DNA of 64,000 nt from contig CANMLS010000002.1 of the NCBI GenBank assembly GCA_947498785.1, positions 202,975 through 266,974 on the forward strand. The letters run 5' to 3'. The DNA comes from an uncultured Aquimarina sp. Its GTDB lineage: Bacteria > Bacteroidota > Bacteroidia > Flavobacteriales > Flavobacteriaceae. A program made the translations under genes and the position numbers. Positions 18,013 through 27,302 of this stretch are shown here, piece after piece. The notes below the pieces were generated by a model that was not told where the DNA came from, did not search any database, and saw only the letters and a program-made list of their open reading frames with translations. The number at the start of each line of letters is the position of its first letter. Position 1 is the first letter of the stretch.

Positions 18013-18038
18013 ACCCTGCTATTTGGCAGGGTTTTTTA
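18013..18038 (+). terminator. Intrinsic terminator after the M13 peptidase gene
   Basis: Stem ACCCTGC (18013-18019) / GCAGGGT (18026-18032), six-base loop, followed by TTTTTT. It acts on the plus strand only. Confidence 0.9.
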
Positions 18039-18066
18039 TTGCCTTGTGTTATTTGAGGATAATTAT

Positions 18067-18711
18067 TTAGTCTTCCTTAATTTCATTCATTAAAAGAAAA
18101 GCTTTATTTACATACTCCTTTTCTAGAAATAAAGTAAAGTAGTTTGAAGTAGAAATAACTTCAAAAACAGGAATACCTTCATATGCTAAAAGTTTAAAAA
18201 TGTAAAAGTATAGTCCAATGGATTTGGAATTATCTTCAGGTAATGCAATAGAAATTGATGATAAATTATCAGCTACAGAGATACAGGTTTCAGCTTTAAA
18301 ATGCTTTTCGACAATAGTTTTAAGAGAAGATGTGACTAATATATTACTTTCTTGAAAATTACTGGAATAGGTAAAATATGCTTTGGCTTCATTTTTAACA
18401 CTTTCTAATAGATTACTCTGACTGGATAATATAGTATTAGAGTTTAAAAAAGTATATTCTGTTATTCCAGACCTTACTACAATGTCTCCAAGATTCCTCA
18501 AATTGTCAATATGTTTAATACGTCTTGGGTGATAACGCCTTAGTGCCATTACAATAGATCCTGGTTTGACAGGTTTTTTCATAACTTTTTCTACTTTTGG
18601 CAATAAATCAATAGCCAAAGAGCTAAAGTTTATAATATCTCTGGATAGAGCATCTTCAAGGAAAGGTTGGTGTCTAAGTATATTATGTACACAATCAGTA
18701 ATTGTCTTCAT
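18067..18711 (-). CDS. ACT-domain-like protein divergent from aspartokinase
   Basis: 214 residues, no signal peptide. The C-terminal 50 residues (FYIFKLLAYEGIPVFEVIST ... TLFLEKEYVNKAFLLMNEI) resemble the ACT domains of aspartokinase, with a second weak ACT-like stretch (ISVADNLSSISIALPED) before it. The N-terminal half has a helical, Arg-rich stretch (ALRRYHPRRIKHIDN). It is divergent from the aspartokinase gene with only 110 bp between starts. I infer a small-molecule-responsive protein connected to lysine/threonine/methionine metabolism; this is speculative. Confidence 0.6.
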   Translation of the reverse strand: MKTITDCVHNILRHQPFLEDALSRDIINFSSLAIDLLPKVEKVMKKPVKPGSIVMALRRYHPRRIKHIDNLRNLGDIVVRSGITEYTFLNSNTILSSQSNLLESVKNEAKAYFTYSSNFQESNILVTSSLKTIVEKHFKAETCISVADNLSSISIALPEDNSKSIGLYFYIFKLLAYEGIPVFEVISTSNYFTLFLEKEYVNKAFLLMNEIKED

Positions 18712-18821
18712 TGTTATATATTTAACATTCTGTACAAATTTATGTTTTTTCTTTTAAAATATTTATTATCTGTTTGTTATTAATTAATTATGCAGTGTTA
18801 AAAACAGTAAAAAAAAGATTG

Positions 18822-20156
18822 ATGAAAATTTTAAAGTTTGGAGGAACTTCTGTAGGATCTGTTGAAAATCTAAATAGAGTTAAAGAAATTCTGATTTCTG
18901 ATCAAGAAGATAAGATTGTGGTTTGTTCTGCAATGTCTGGAGTTACAGATCAATTGGTTAGATTGGTAGAAAATATAAAGTTTAAAGATGCAGATGCCAT
19001 AACAAGAAATTTACATCAACTAGAAAGTAAACATAGTAATGTTATCGATGAGTTGATTGATGACCAAGAAGTTAGAAATACGCTTAAAGGTGATTTGTCA
19101 TCTATGATAACAGAAATGTTTGAGATTGCTAGTCAAGACTATTCTGAGGTTATTAATTCCAGAATTATTACATATGGAGAAACATTGTTGACACATATCT
19201 TTTCTAGATTTTTAAATACGGTCGATGTTTCTAATGTATTATTAGATGCCAAAGAATTCATGTATGTTGATTCTGTAGACAATCCTAATCTTGAGAAGGT
19301 TTCAAAAAAACTTAATGAAGTATTAGAAAATAATATTCAATCTTCAATATACATTACTCAGGGATTTGTCTGTAGAGATAGTAAAGAAGAAATTAGCCAG
19401 TTAAAAAGAGGAGGTAGTGATTATACGGCTACAATTATTGGAGGAGCTATAAATGCTTCTGAAATACAAATCTGGACAGATATAGATGGTCTGCATAATA
19501 ATGATCCAAGGTATGTTGATAAAACACATCCAATATCACATCTTACATATAACGAAGCTGCAGAATTAGCTTATTTTGGAGCAAAAATTCTTCACCCACA
19601 AACGGTTTCTCCTGTTGTAGGTAAAGATATTCCTGTATTATTAAAAAATACTTTTGACCCAGAGGCACAAGGAACAGTAATCTCTAATAAAACATATAAA
19701 AAAGGATTGAAAGCAATTTCAGCAAAAGATGGGATTACTGCTATTAAAATAAAATCCAATCGAATGCTAATGGCACATGGGTATCTTAGAAGGATTTTTG
19801 AAGTATTTGATAATTATCAGACATCCATAGACATGATTACAACTTCAGAAATAGCAATATCGTTAACCATTGATAATACTACCAATTTAGATAGAATTGT
19901 AAAAGAAATAGAAAATTATGCAGAAGTTACAATAGAACAGGATCATAGTATTATATGTATTGTAGGAGAATCGGTCATTAATGATAAGAGTTCATATAAA
20001 CTATTTGAAATATTAAATTTTATCCCAGTTCGTATGGTTTCTTATGGAGGGAGTAATAATAATATATCTATTTTGGTAGATACAAAAGATAAAATTCCGA
20101 CATTAAGGTTTTTAAATGAAAAACTGTTTCAGGTTCAGGAGGAAGTAGTTGTGTAA
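18822..20156 (+). CDS. lysC: Aspartate kinase (monofunctional)
   Basis: The open frame begins earlier, but ATG at 18822 starts directly before MKILKFGGTSVGS, the canonical aspartokinase N-terminus, giving 444 residues. The kinase domain carries KFGGTS (residues 4-9), the substrate segment FVCRDSKEEISQLKRGGSDYTA and IWTDIDGLHNNDPR. The C-terminal 150 residues form the regulatory ACT pair, so feedback inhibition is likely. It makes aspartyl phosphate for Lys, Thr and Met synthesis. No homoserine dehydrogenase is fused. A strong terminator lies at 20244-20290. Confidence 0.95.
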   Translation: MKILKFGGTSVGSVENLNRVKEILISDQEDKIVVCSAMSGVTDQLVRLVENIKFKDADAITRNLHQLESKHSNVIDELIDDQEVRNTLKGDLSSMITEMFEIASQDYSEVINSRIITYGETLLTHIFSRFLNTVDVSNVLLDAKEFMYVDSVDNPNLEKVSKKLNEVLENNIQSSIYITQGFVCRDSKEEISQLKRGGSDYTATIIGGAINASEIQIWTDIDGLHNNDPRYVDKTHPISHLTYNEAAELAYFGAKILHPQTVSPVVGKDIPVLLKNTFDPEAQGTVISNKTYKKGLKAISAKDGITAIKIKSNRMLMAHGYLRRIFEVFDNYQTSIDMITTSEIAISLTIDNTTNLDRIVKEIENYAEVTIEQDHSIICIVGESVINDKSSYKLFEILNFIPVRMVSYGGSNNNISILVDTKDKIPTLRFLNEKLFQVQEEVVV

Positions 20157-20243
20157 TTCTTTAGTTAATCTGTTATATTAATAAGCAAAGCTTAGTCACA
20201 ATATATGTTATGTATGATGATAAAATTTAAGCTTTCATAAGTC

Positions 20244-20290
20244 AAACTACAATCTTTATCCTTTTTTTGATAAAGATTGTAGTTTTTTTA
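20244..20290 (+). terminator. Intrinsic terminator after aspartokinase
   Basis: A 17-bp perfect stem AAACTACAATCTTTATC (20244-20260) / GATAAAGATTGTAGTTT (20269-20285), eight-base loop, followed by a T-run. It is the strongest terminator in the window. Confidence 0.95.
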
Positions 20291-20384
20291 GTTTTAGAAT
20301 ATATGTATAGGTCTGCAATACAAAAATCTAGTTTCATTTTTTGAAACATATTCTCATTATGTTTGCATGTATAAAAAGAAATAT

Positions 20385-21923
20385 ATGCTGACAAAGGTTT
20401 TTGGTAGTGCAGTTTTTGGTGTTGAAGCAACATCAATTACGGTAGAAGTAAATGTTGATAAAGGTATTGGGTATCATTTAGTAGGATTACCAGATAATGC
20501 AATAAAAGAAAGTAGTTACCGTATTGCAGCTGCGTTACAAAATAACGGTTATAAATTACCAGGAAAAAAAATTACCATCAATATGGCTCCTGCAGATTTG
20601 AGAAAAGAAGGATCTGCATATGATCTTACCTTGGCATTAGGAATCCTCGCGGCAAGTTCACAAATCAAAGGTGATACTATTTCAGATTATCTAATCATGG
20701 GAGAACTTTCTCTTGATGGAGGTTTACAGCCAATAAAAGGGGCTCTCCCGATAGCAATTAAGGCTAGAGAAGAAGGGTTTAAAGGATTTATACTCCCAAA
20801 ACAGAATGCCAAAGAGGCTGCAATTGTAGATCATCTGGAGGTTTATGGTGTTGATAACATTAAAGAAGTAATTGATTATTTTGATAATAAAGGACAATTA
20901 GAACAAACCATTGTTGACACTAGAGAAGAATTTTATATGGCACTTGATAATCCAGAGTTTGATTTTGCAGATGTAAAAGGGCAGGAGAGTATAAAACGAT
21001 GTATGGAAATTGCAGCAGCAGGAGGTCATAATATTATATTAGTGGGTCCGCCAGGTAGCGGTAAGACGATGTTGAGCAAGAGGTTGCCAAGTATTCTTCC
21101 CCCTATGTCTTTGCAAGAAGCTTTAGAAACGACCAAAATTCATAGTGTCGTTGGGCGTGTTAAAGATAACGTAGGATTAATGGCACAACGACCATTTAGG
21201 AGTCCGCATCATACCATCTCAAATGTGGCTTTGGTTGGAGGAGGAAGCTACCCGCAACCCGGAGAAATATCACTATCACATAACGGAGTTTTGTTTTTAG
21301 ACGAATTACCAGAGTTTAAAAGAGAAGTGTTAGAAGTAATGCGTCAACCTTTAGAAGATAGAGAAGTAACAATTTCGAGAGCAAAATTTACAGTTACCTA
21401 TCCATCCAGTTTTATGTTAGTGGCAAGTATGAATCCAAGTCCAGGAGGCTATTTTAATGACCCTGATGCACCCGTGGTTTCCTCTCCAGCAGAGATGCAA
21501 CGTTATTTAAGTAAGATTTCTGGACCTTTATTAGATAGAATTGATATCCATATTGAGGTTACCCCAGTACCGTTTGATAAACTTAGTGAAGAAAGGAGAG
21601 GAGAACCTAGTGTAGATATTAGAAAACGCGTGATTAAAGCTCGAGATATACAGACAAAACGTTACCAAAGCCTAAAAAATATTCATTATAACGCCCAAAT
21701 GGGGGTAAAACAATTACGAGAATTTTGTGCACTTGATAAGAGCTCAAAAGAATTACTAAAAACAGCCATGGAACGATTAAATCTATCAGCAAGGGCTTAT
21801 GATCGTATTTTAAAGGTGTCTAGGACTATAGCAGACCTTGAAGGTTCTCAGGATATAAGAGGAAACCATATTTCTGAAGCCATACAATATCGAAGCTTGG
21901 ATCGAGATGGTTGGTTGGGCTAG
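20385..21923 (+). CDS. YifB/ComM family Mg-chelatase-like AAA+ ATPase
   Basis: The ATG at 20385 gives the usual start MLTKVFGSAVFG and 512 residues; an earlier in-frame ATG at 20367 adds six unneeded residues. The N-terminal ChlI-like domain is followed by an AAA+ core with Walker A GPPGSGKT (residues 221-228) and the Walker B-like LFLDELPEF, then a Mg-chelatase C-terminal domain ending HISEAIQYRSLDR. Homologue ComM is a branch-migration helicase used in natural transformation, which suggests a role in DNA uptake recombination. Confidence 0.93.
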   Translation: MLTKVFGSAVFGVEATSITVEVNVDKGIGYHLVGLPDNAIKESSYRIAAALQNNGYKLPGKKITINMAPADLRKEGSAYDLTLALGILAASSQIKGDTISDYLIMGELSLDGGLQPIKGALPIAIKAREEGFKGFILPKQNAKEAAIVDHLEVYGVDNIKEVIDYFDNKGQLEQTIVDTREEFYMALDNPEFDFADVKGQESIKRCMEIAAAGGHNIILVGPPGSGKTMLSKRLPSILPPMSLQEALETTKIHSVVGRVKDNVGLMAQRPFRSPHHTISNVALVGGGSYPQPGEISLSHNGVLFLDELPEFKREVLEVMRQPLEDREVTISRAKFTVTYPSSFMLVASMNPSPGGYFNDPDAPVVSSPAEMQRYLSKISGPLLDRIDIHIEVTPVPFDKLSEERRGEPSVDIRKRVIKARDIQTKRYQSLKNIHYNAQMGVKQLREFCALDKSSKELLKTAMERLNLSARAYDRILKVSRTIADLEGSQDIRGNHISEAIQYRSLDRDGWLG

Positions 21924-22058
21924 TTTATAGATGTCCAACATTGAGGTGTTCGATAACTTATAAACTATTTGTGGTTCTTATCAACAATCCATTTACTATC
22001 CCTTCTGAAATCAATATTTTTAGGAAAACAGACATTCTTAAATTTTTAAATATTGATT

Positions 22059-23189
22059 ATGAATCGAATACTTTTTTTGATTTCCATACTAGCTTTTATA
22101 AGTTGTAATAAAGATCTCGAAAATCAGAAGAAATTATCAGAAGATAAAGCGACTAAAAAACAACAAGAGCATCCAATTCAAAAACCTTTGCAACTTACGT
22201 TAGAAGATGCTAATTCATTAGCCGAGTTACCATTAGCGTGTTTGCAAATAGAATATCCCAATAAGCTAAATCAAACACTCGGAGGAAAGGAAAATATTGG
22301 AGAGCCTAAAGAATTGCATCCTGCATTTTATGGTTGCTTTGACTGGCACTCTTCTGTTCATGGTCATTGGTCATTAGTGAAGCTTTTAAAAACCTTTCCC
22401 GATTTGGAAAAAAGAGAAGAAGCTATAGACAAATTACTTCAAAATATTTCAAAAGAAAATATAGCAATAGAAGTTAAATATTTCGAAGAAAAGTATAATA
22501 GATCTTATGAGAGGACTTATGGTTGGGCTTGGTTGCTTAAACTAGCAGAAGAGTTGCATGCTTGGGATGATCCAATAGCAAGGGAGCTGGAGCAAAATTT
22601 AGAGCCTTTAACAACTATAATTGTTCAAAAATATATTGATTTCTTGCCAAAACTTAATTATCCTATAAGAGTGGGAGAACATACCAATACAGCATTCGGA
22701 TTATCATTTGCATGGGACTATGCGAATACGGTTAATAATCAAAAATTAAAGAAAAGTATTGAAGATAAGGCAAAGGAGTTCTATCAGAATGATCAGAACT
22801 GCCCTATTGGATGGGAGCCAAGTGGTTATGATTTTTTGTCTCCTTGTTTTGAAGAAATAGACCTGATGAGAAGGATACTGAGCAAAGAAGAATTTGATCA
22901 TTGGATTTCTGTTTTTATGCCTCAACTAAAAAATAAAAATTTTGCAATAGAAGTAGGTAAAGTTTCTGACCGTACAGATGGAAAGTTGGTACATCTTGAC
23001 GGGCTTAACTTTAGTAGAGCATGGGTTTTATATGGATTAGCAAAACAATATGAGGACTATACACATCTTTTTTCGGTGGCAAATACGCATATCAACTATT
23101 CATTACCCAATCTTGTTGGAGATAGCTATGAAGGAGGACATTGGTTAGGGTCATTTGCTATATATACTCTGGATATAAACACAAAATAA
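22059..23189 (+). CDS. DUF2891 family lipoprotein
   Basis: The open frame starts at a TTG at 22053; ATG 22059 begins the lipoprotein signal MNRILFLISILAFISC and gives 376 residues. The mature part has DUF2891 features: HPAFYGCFDWHSSVHGHW, YGWAWLLKLAEELHAW and GEHTNTAFGLSFAWDYA, a helical (alpha/alpha toroid-like) protein of unknown activity. It is the first gene of the pxp cluster and is 21 bp from the transporter gene. I infer a periplasmic or surface role tied to the same substrate. Confidence 0.85.
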   Translation: MNRILFLISILAFISCNKDLENQKKLSEDKATKKQQEHPIQKPLQLTLEDANSLAELPLACLQIEYPNKLNQTLGGKENIGEPKELHPAFYGCFDWHSSVHGHWSLVKLLKTFPDLEKREEAIDKLLQNISKENIAIEVKYFEEKYNRSYERTYGWAWLLKLAEELHAWDDPIARELEQNLEPLTTIIVQKYIDFLPKLNYPIRVGEHTNTAFGLSFAWDYANTVNNQKLKKSIEDKAKEFYQNDQNCPIGWEPSGYDFLSPCFEEIDLMRRILSKEEFDHWISVFMPQLKNKNFAIEVGKVSDRTDGKLVHLDGLNFSRAWVLYGLAKQYEDYTHLFSVANTHINYSLPNLVGDSYEGGHWLGSFAIYTLDINTK

Positions 23190-23210
23190 AAGATTAAAAG
23201 AGATAAGCAT

Positions 23211-24431
23211 ATGAAAAAGTGGTTTTCTAATATTGGTCCAGGGACTTTGGTCACAGCAGCATTTATTGGTCCAGGTACAGTCACGGTATGTACAATAGCA
23301 GGAGTGAAGTTTGGGTATACATTATTATGGGCTTTGGGACTTTCCATTATTGCTTGTATGGTATTGCAAGAAATGGCAGCAAGACTAGGTGTGGTAACTC
23401 AAAATGGACTTAGCGAGGTGCTTAAATCTCAGTTTGACAATAAAATTGTAAAATCCATACTTCTGGGTATTATTATTTCCGCAATTTTTATTGGTAATGC
23501 TGCTTATGAAGCAGGTAACATAAGTGGTGGTGTCTTGGGGTTGTCAACAATTGTAGACTCACCAAATATAGGTTTTGCAGGGGTTACTTTTAATTATTTG
23601 AGTTGGATAATCGGAGCATTGGCATTTGTTATTTTGTACATAGGTAATTATAAAATACTAGAAAGAAGTTTGATAGTATTAGTGCTTTTTATGAGTTTGG
23701 CTTTTATTATTACCGCTATGGTGACCAAACCAGATATTTCTATGGTTTTACAGGGATTTGTGCCTGATTTTTCCTCAGAAAAGCTATTTACGGTTATTGG
23801 TTTAGTTGGAACAACAGTGGTACCCTATAACTTGTTTCTTCATGCTTCAGTAGTAAAGGAAAAGTGGAATACACCTCAAGAACTACCATTAGCAAAAAAA
23901 GATACCGTTATTGCTATTTCGGCAGGAGGATTGGTGTCTATGGCTATCATTATTTCGGGTGCTGCAATACTTAGTAACGAAGTAAATAATGCAGCTGATC
24001 TAGCAAAAAGTTTAGAACCTGTTTTTGGATCTGCTGCAAAGTATGTGCTTTCTTTAGGGCTTTTTGCAGCAGGAATTACCTCGGCTATAACTGCTCCTTT
24101 GGCAGCCGCATATGTTGTAAAAGGATGTTTAGGATGGAAAGGAGGATTAAAGAGCAAACAATTTAGAGCCGTCTGGATGTTTATCCTTTTTCTAGGGGTA
24201 GTATTTTCATCTCTCGATATAAAACCAATTAAGATTATACAATTTGCCCAAGTGGCAAACGGACTTCTTTTACCAGTAATTGCAGGTTTCCTTTTATGGG
24301 TTATGAACAAGAAAAATGTTTTAGGAAAATACACTAATTCAAAGATGCAAAATGCCATTGGTTTTTTGATTGTATTGATTGCTGTCTTTTTAGGATGTAG
24401 AAGTATTTGGAAGGTGATAATTAATTTGTAG
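23211..24431 (+). CDS. NRAMP-superfamily transporter lacking metal-ligand motifs
   Basis: 406 residues, about 11 membrane helices, clear NRAMP fold. Canonical metal transporters have DPGN in TM1 and MPH in TM6. Here the aligned TM1 motif is GPGT (residues 20-23) and TM6 reads VPY (204-206, in VPYNLFLHASVV), so the Asp, Asn and Met that hold Mn/Fe are gone. Bacillus subtilis has a comparable arrangement, ycsG beside ycsF and kipI/kipA (the pxpABC genes). I infer transport of a substrate of this pathway, possibly 5-oxoproline, and not a transition metal. Confidence 0.88.
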   Translation: MKKWFSNIGPGTLVTAAFIGPGTVTVCTIAGVKFGYTLLWALGLSIIACMVLQEMAARLGVVTQNGLSEVLKSQFDNKIVKSILLGIIISAIFIGNAAYEAGNISGGVLGLSTIVDSPNIGFAGVTFNYLSWIIGALAFVILYIGNYKILERSLIVLVLFMSLAFIITAMVTKPDISMVLQGFVPDFSSEKLFTVIGLVGTTVVPYNLFLHASVVKEKWNTPQELPLAKKDTVIAISAGGLVSMAIIISGAAILSNEVNNAADLAKSLEPVFGSAAKYVLSLGLFAAGITSAITAPLAAAYVVKGCLGWKGGLKSKQFRAVWMFILFLGVVFSSLDIKPIKIIQFAQVANGLLLPVIAGFLLWVMNKKNVLGKYTNSKMQNAIGFLIVLIAVFLGCRSIWKVIINL

Positions 24432-24457
24432 GATTTAATTTTACTTTTTGTAGGAAA

Positions 24458-25189
24458 ATGAAAGAAATAATTTTTAATGCTGATGTTGGAGAAGGGGCTG
24501 GTTTTGATGCTCAAATAATGCCATTTATATCTTGGTGTAATATTGCATGTGGGAGTCATGCAGGTGATAAAGAAGAGATCAAAAAAACTGTCTGGTTAGC
24601 AAGTGCGCATAAAGTAAAGATTGGAGCACATCCATCATATCCCGATCGAGAAAATTTTGGAAGAGTTAAGATGACCTTGGCATATGATGATTTAGTAAAA
24701 ACAATTATTACGCAAATTGAAGAAGTTAAATTTTATGTAGACAAAAAAGGAGAGAAGTTACATCATGTAAAACCTCATGGAGCACTTTACAATGAAGTGG
24801 TCAAAAATGAAGAGATAGCTTCAGCGGTACTTGAAGCAATAAATAATATCGATAAAAGTTTATTCATAATAACGTCAAAAAATTCTAAATTATCATATCT
24901 TGTGAAGGATAAAATTAGGTTGAAATTTGAAATTTTTGCAGATCGAAATTATAATAATGATTTGACTTTGGTTTCTCGTTTAGAAAACGAAGCTGTTCTT
25001 ACAGATTTAAGACAAGTTTTTGAGCATGTAAAAAGAATGGTTTTTGAAAACAAAGTGAGAACGAAAAAAGGAGAGGAGTTGTCAATTTTTTTTGATACAA
25101 TTTGTGTGCACGGAGATAACCCAAAATCCGTTGAAATTTTGGAATACCTGCATCATGAATTTTTAAAGTTAAATTTAAAGATAACATAA
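24458..25189 (+). CDS. pxpA: 5-oxoprolinase subunit A (LamB/YcsF family)
   Basis: 243 residues, typical length. Family signatures: NADVGEG near the N-terminus, NIACGSHAGD, IGAHPSYPDRENFGR and VKPHGALYN, all in the LamB/YcsF TIM-barrel-like fold. PxpA works with PxpBC to hydrolyse 5-oxoproline (pyroglutamate) to glutamate using ATP in the cytosol. pxpB begins 5 bp downstream. The N-terminal acidic motif is slightly diverged from the usual DLNCDLGE, as is common in Bacteroidetes. Confidence 0.94.
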   Translation: MKEIIFNADVGEGAGFDAQIMPFISWCNIACGSHAGDKEEIKKTVWLASAHKVKIGAHPSYPDRENFGRVKMTLAYDDLVKTIITQIEEVKFYVDKKGEKLHHVKPHGALYNEVVKNEEIASAVLEAINNIDKSLFIITSKNSKLSYLVKDKIRLKFEIFADRNYNNDLTLVSRLENEAVLTDLRQVFEHVKRMVFENKVRTKKGEELSIFFDTICVHGDNPKSVEILEYLHHEFLKLNLKIT

Positions 25190-25193
25190 ATTC

Positions 25194-25919
25194 ATGAGCT
25201 ACGAATTAAAATATAGGCAGTATTCTGAAAGAGCTATTTTGATAGAATGGCCCCCTGTAATTGATGAAAATGTGCTTCATGACCTTCTTTTTTATAAAAA
25301 ATCTATCGAATCTTTTTATAATAAACTAATCATTGAGGTAATTTCTGGATATAACTCGTTATTAATTAATTATGTGTTTACTATAGAGAAATTCTATGAT
25401 ACTGTTTTAGAGCTAAAAACCTTATATTCTTCTAATGTGTTGCCTGAAGAACGAAAAAATCGACTATGGGAAATACCAGTGTGTTATTCCCCTATTCTAG
25501 CATCGGATTTAAAAATGTTTTCAAAAACTAAATCGTTGTCTATAGATAAGGTAATTGAGTTGCATACAGCTCCTCGATACACCATTTTCTTTATGGGGTT
25601 TTTACCTGGTTTTTTGTATTTAGGTGGCCTTGATTCTAGGCTTCATTTACCTCGAAAAAACACCCCGTCTTTAGAAGTGAAAAAAGGATCGGTAGCTATA
25701 GGTGGAAATCAGACTGGAATTTATCCAGTAACGAGCCCTGGAGGTTGGCATATAATTGGAATGTGTCCCCTTGATTTTTTTAATCCAAATGCTAAAGAAT
25801 TTATTGTTTTTGAGCCAGGAGACATTGTTCAATTTATAGCGATAGAAGAATTTATATATAACGATATAAGATCTAAGAGTAAAAAAGCTGATTTTAAACT
25901 TAAACCGATTATAATATGA
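25194..25919 (+). CDS. pxpB: 5-oxoprolinase subunit B (KipI family)
   Basis: 241 residues. Shows the KipI/allophanate-hydrolase subunit 1 pattern: VCYSP, IELHTAPRYTIFFMGFLPGFLYLGGLD, LPRKNTPSLEVKKGSVAIGGNQTGIYP and TSPGGWHIIG. It pairs with PxpC. The ATG of pxpC overlaps the stop of this gene (ATGA), indicating translational coupling. Confidence 0.94.
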   Translation: MSYELKYRQYSERAILIEWPPVIDENVLHDLLFYKKSIESFYNKLIIEVISGYNSLLINYVFTIEKFYDTVLELKTLYSSNVLPEERKNRLWEIPVCYSPILASDLKMFSKTKSLSIDKVIELHTAPRYTIFFMGFLPGFLYLGGLDSRLHLPRKNTPSLEVKKGSVAIGGNQTGIYPVTSPGGWHIIGMCPLDFFNPNAKEFIVFEPGDIVQFIAIEEFIYNDIRSKSKKADFKLKPIII

Positions 25920-26785
25920 TTGGAAAAGTTAAAATTCTTAAGGCTGGTTTTTTTACCACTATTCAAGATGAAGGGCGTTTTGGGTTTTCAAAATATGGGG
26001 TTCCTAGAAGTGGGGCTATGGATAAATTGTCATTTGAATTCGCAAACTCATTGTTGGGTAATGATAAAAATGCTGCATGTATAGAATGGACTTTTCAGCC
26101 ACCGGTTTTACAATTTTTAGAACATACAGAAATTGTGTTAACAGGAGCCGAAGTGGATGCCTTTTTAAACGATGTAAAAATCGATATGTATAAAAAAATT
26201 ACAATTACTAAAAACGATATTTTAAAATTTAGTTTTTGTAGGAAAGGAGTGTATGGATATGTAGGAATTAAAAATGGATTTACTACGCCTTTGGTTTTAA
26301 AAAGTAGATCTTTTTATAAATCAATTACCTCGTGTTTTCGATTGGAAAATAAAACTATTTTGCCATACCAAAAAAGCGATACTCAAGATAGTCCATTGTC
26401 TAATGTTTCTGTTCCAGTTTTGTTCGATAATACTAAAGAGTTAGAAGTATATAAAGGTCCAGAATTTGATTTGTTATCCAAAGAACAACAATCTTTTTTG
26501 CTTAATACTTCATTTGTCATTTCGAATACTATAAATAGAATGGCAATTCAGCTAGAGGGAAAACTATATAATGATTTATTATCGATGTTAACTTCTCCAG
26601 TTTTGCCAGGGACAGTTCAATTGACTCCATCGGGTACATTGATTGTTTTGATGAGAGATTGTCAAACCACTGGTGGATATCCAAGAATTTTACAATTAAG
26701 TGAGATGTCAATCAATCAAATTGCACAAAAAAGAATGAAAGACAAGTGTCGTTTTAAATTACGAAATTATTTTTCATTTGTTTAA
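25916..26785 (+). CDS. pxpC: 5-oxoprolinase subunit C (KipA family)
   Basis: 289 residues. KipA/allophanate-hydrolase subunit 2 signatures: TTIQDEGRFGFSKYGVPRSGAMD near the N-terminus, AACIEWTFQPP, and PVLPGTVQLTPSGTLIVLMRDCQTTGGYPRI near the C-terminus. It forms the PxpBC pair that activates 5-oxoproline with ATP. Overlap of four bases with pxpB. No intrinsic terminator with a good stem directly follows. Confidence 0.94.
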   Translation: MIGKVKILKAGFFTTIQDEGRFGFSKYGVPRSGAMDKLSFEFANSLLGNDKNAACIEWTFQPPVLQFLEHTEIVLTGAEVDAFLNDVKIDMYKKITITKNDILKFSFCRKGVYGYVGIKNGFTTPLVLKSRSFYKSITSCFRLENKTILPYQKSDTQDSPLSNVSVPVLFDNTKELEVYKGPEFDLLSKEQQSFLLNTSFVISNTINRMAIQLEGKLYNDLLSMLTSPVLPGTVQLTPSGTLIVLMRDCQTTGGYPRILQLSEMSINQIAQKRMKDKCRFKLRNYFSFV

Positions 26786-27302
26786 GTTTAATAACTTTTT
26801 GATAGGCACTTTTTCGTTATCATTACAAAACGTACTCGAAGTGATAAGAGAATCAATACTAATATGTCTTAACAGTATGCTGTTGTTTCTGATGATTTAT
26901 ATGGAATATATTAGCAAATAAATCATATAGAGAACAATCAAATTACTACTATAAATATTAAACATTTGATCAGAAAATCACTATTCTCGATACACGTCTC
27001 CTAAAAGTCAAAATACTTGAATTGACATGGGTTCCTTATACCTACTCATCTTAAAATACAGAACTTACATGTGAATTAAATAACAGGAGGGTATGGCAGG
27101 GGGAAAAACCCTTTTTTCTTACAGGGGAAAAATCCCCCCTTGTTCTTTTTGTGATATTTTGTTTATCGTGTTAACATACTTGTAGTCAGTTTGTAATCAT
27201 ATGCAATCTTCTTTTTGTTTTGTTGTTGATGGTAGGTTGTATTTGCTTTGCACTAAGTTTTTTGGATATATTAGCATCAGTTAATCTAAAACAGCAAAAA
27301 TT
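26786..27302. other. Intergenic region with two short G-C hairpins
   Basis: There is no gene in these 517 bases. Two short related hairpins lie side by side: CAGGGGG-aaaaa-CCC followed by TTTTTT (27096-27116) and CAGGGG-aaaaat-CCCC (27122-27138) before a T-rich tract. They look like a duplicated weak terminator, perhaps for pxpC, though 310 bp away. The rest shows nothing clear. Confidence 0.4.

Noticed and set aside
23876..24559. A 227-residue minus-strand frame opposite the NRAMP-like gene and pxpA
   Set aside because: Strictly antisense to a well-supported transporter gene and the start of pxpA; its composition is that of a shadow frame.
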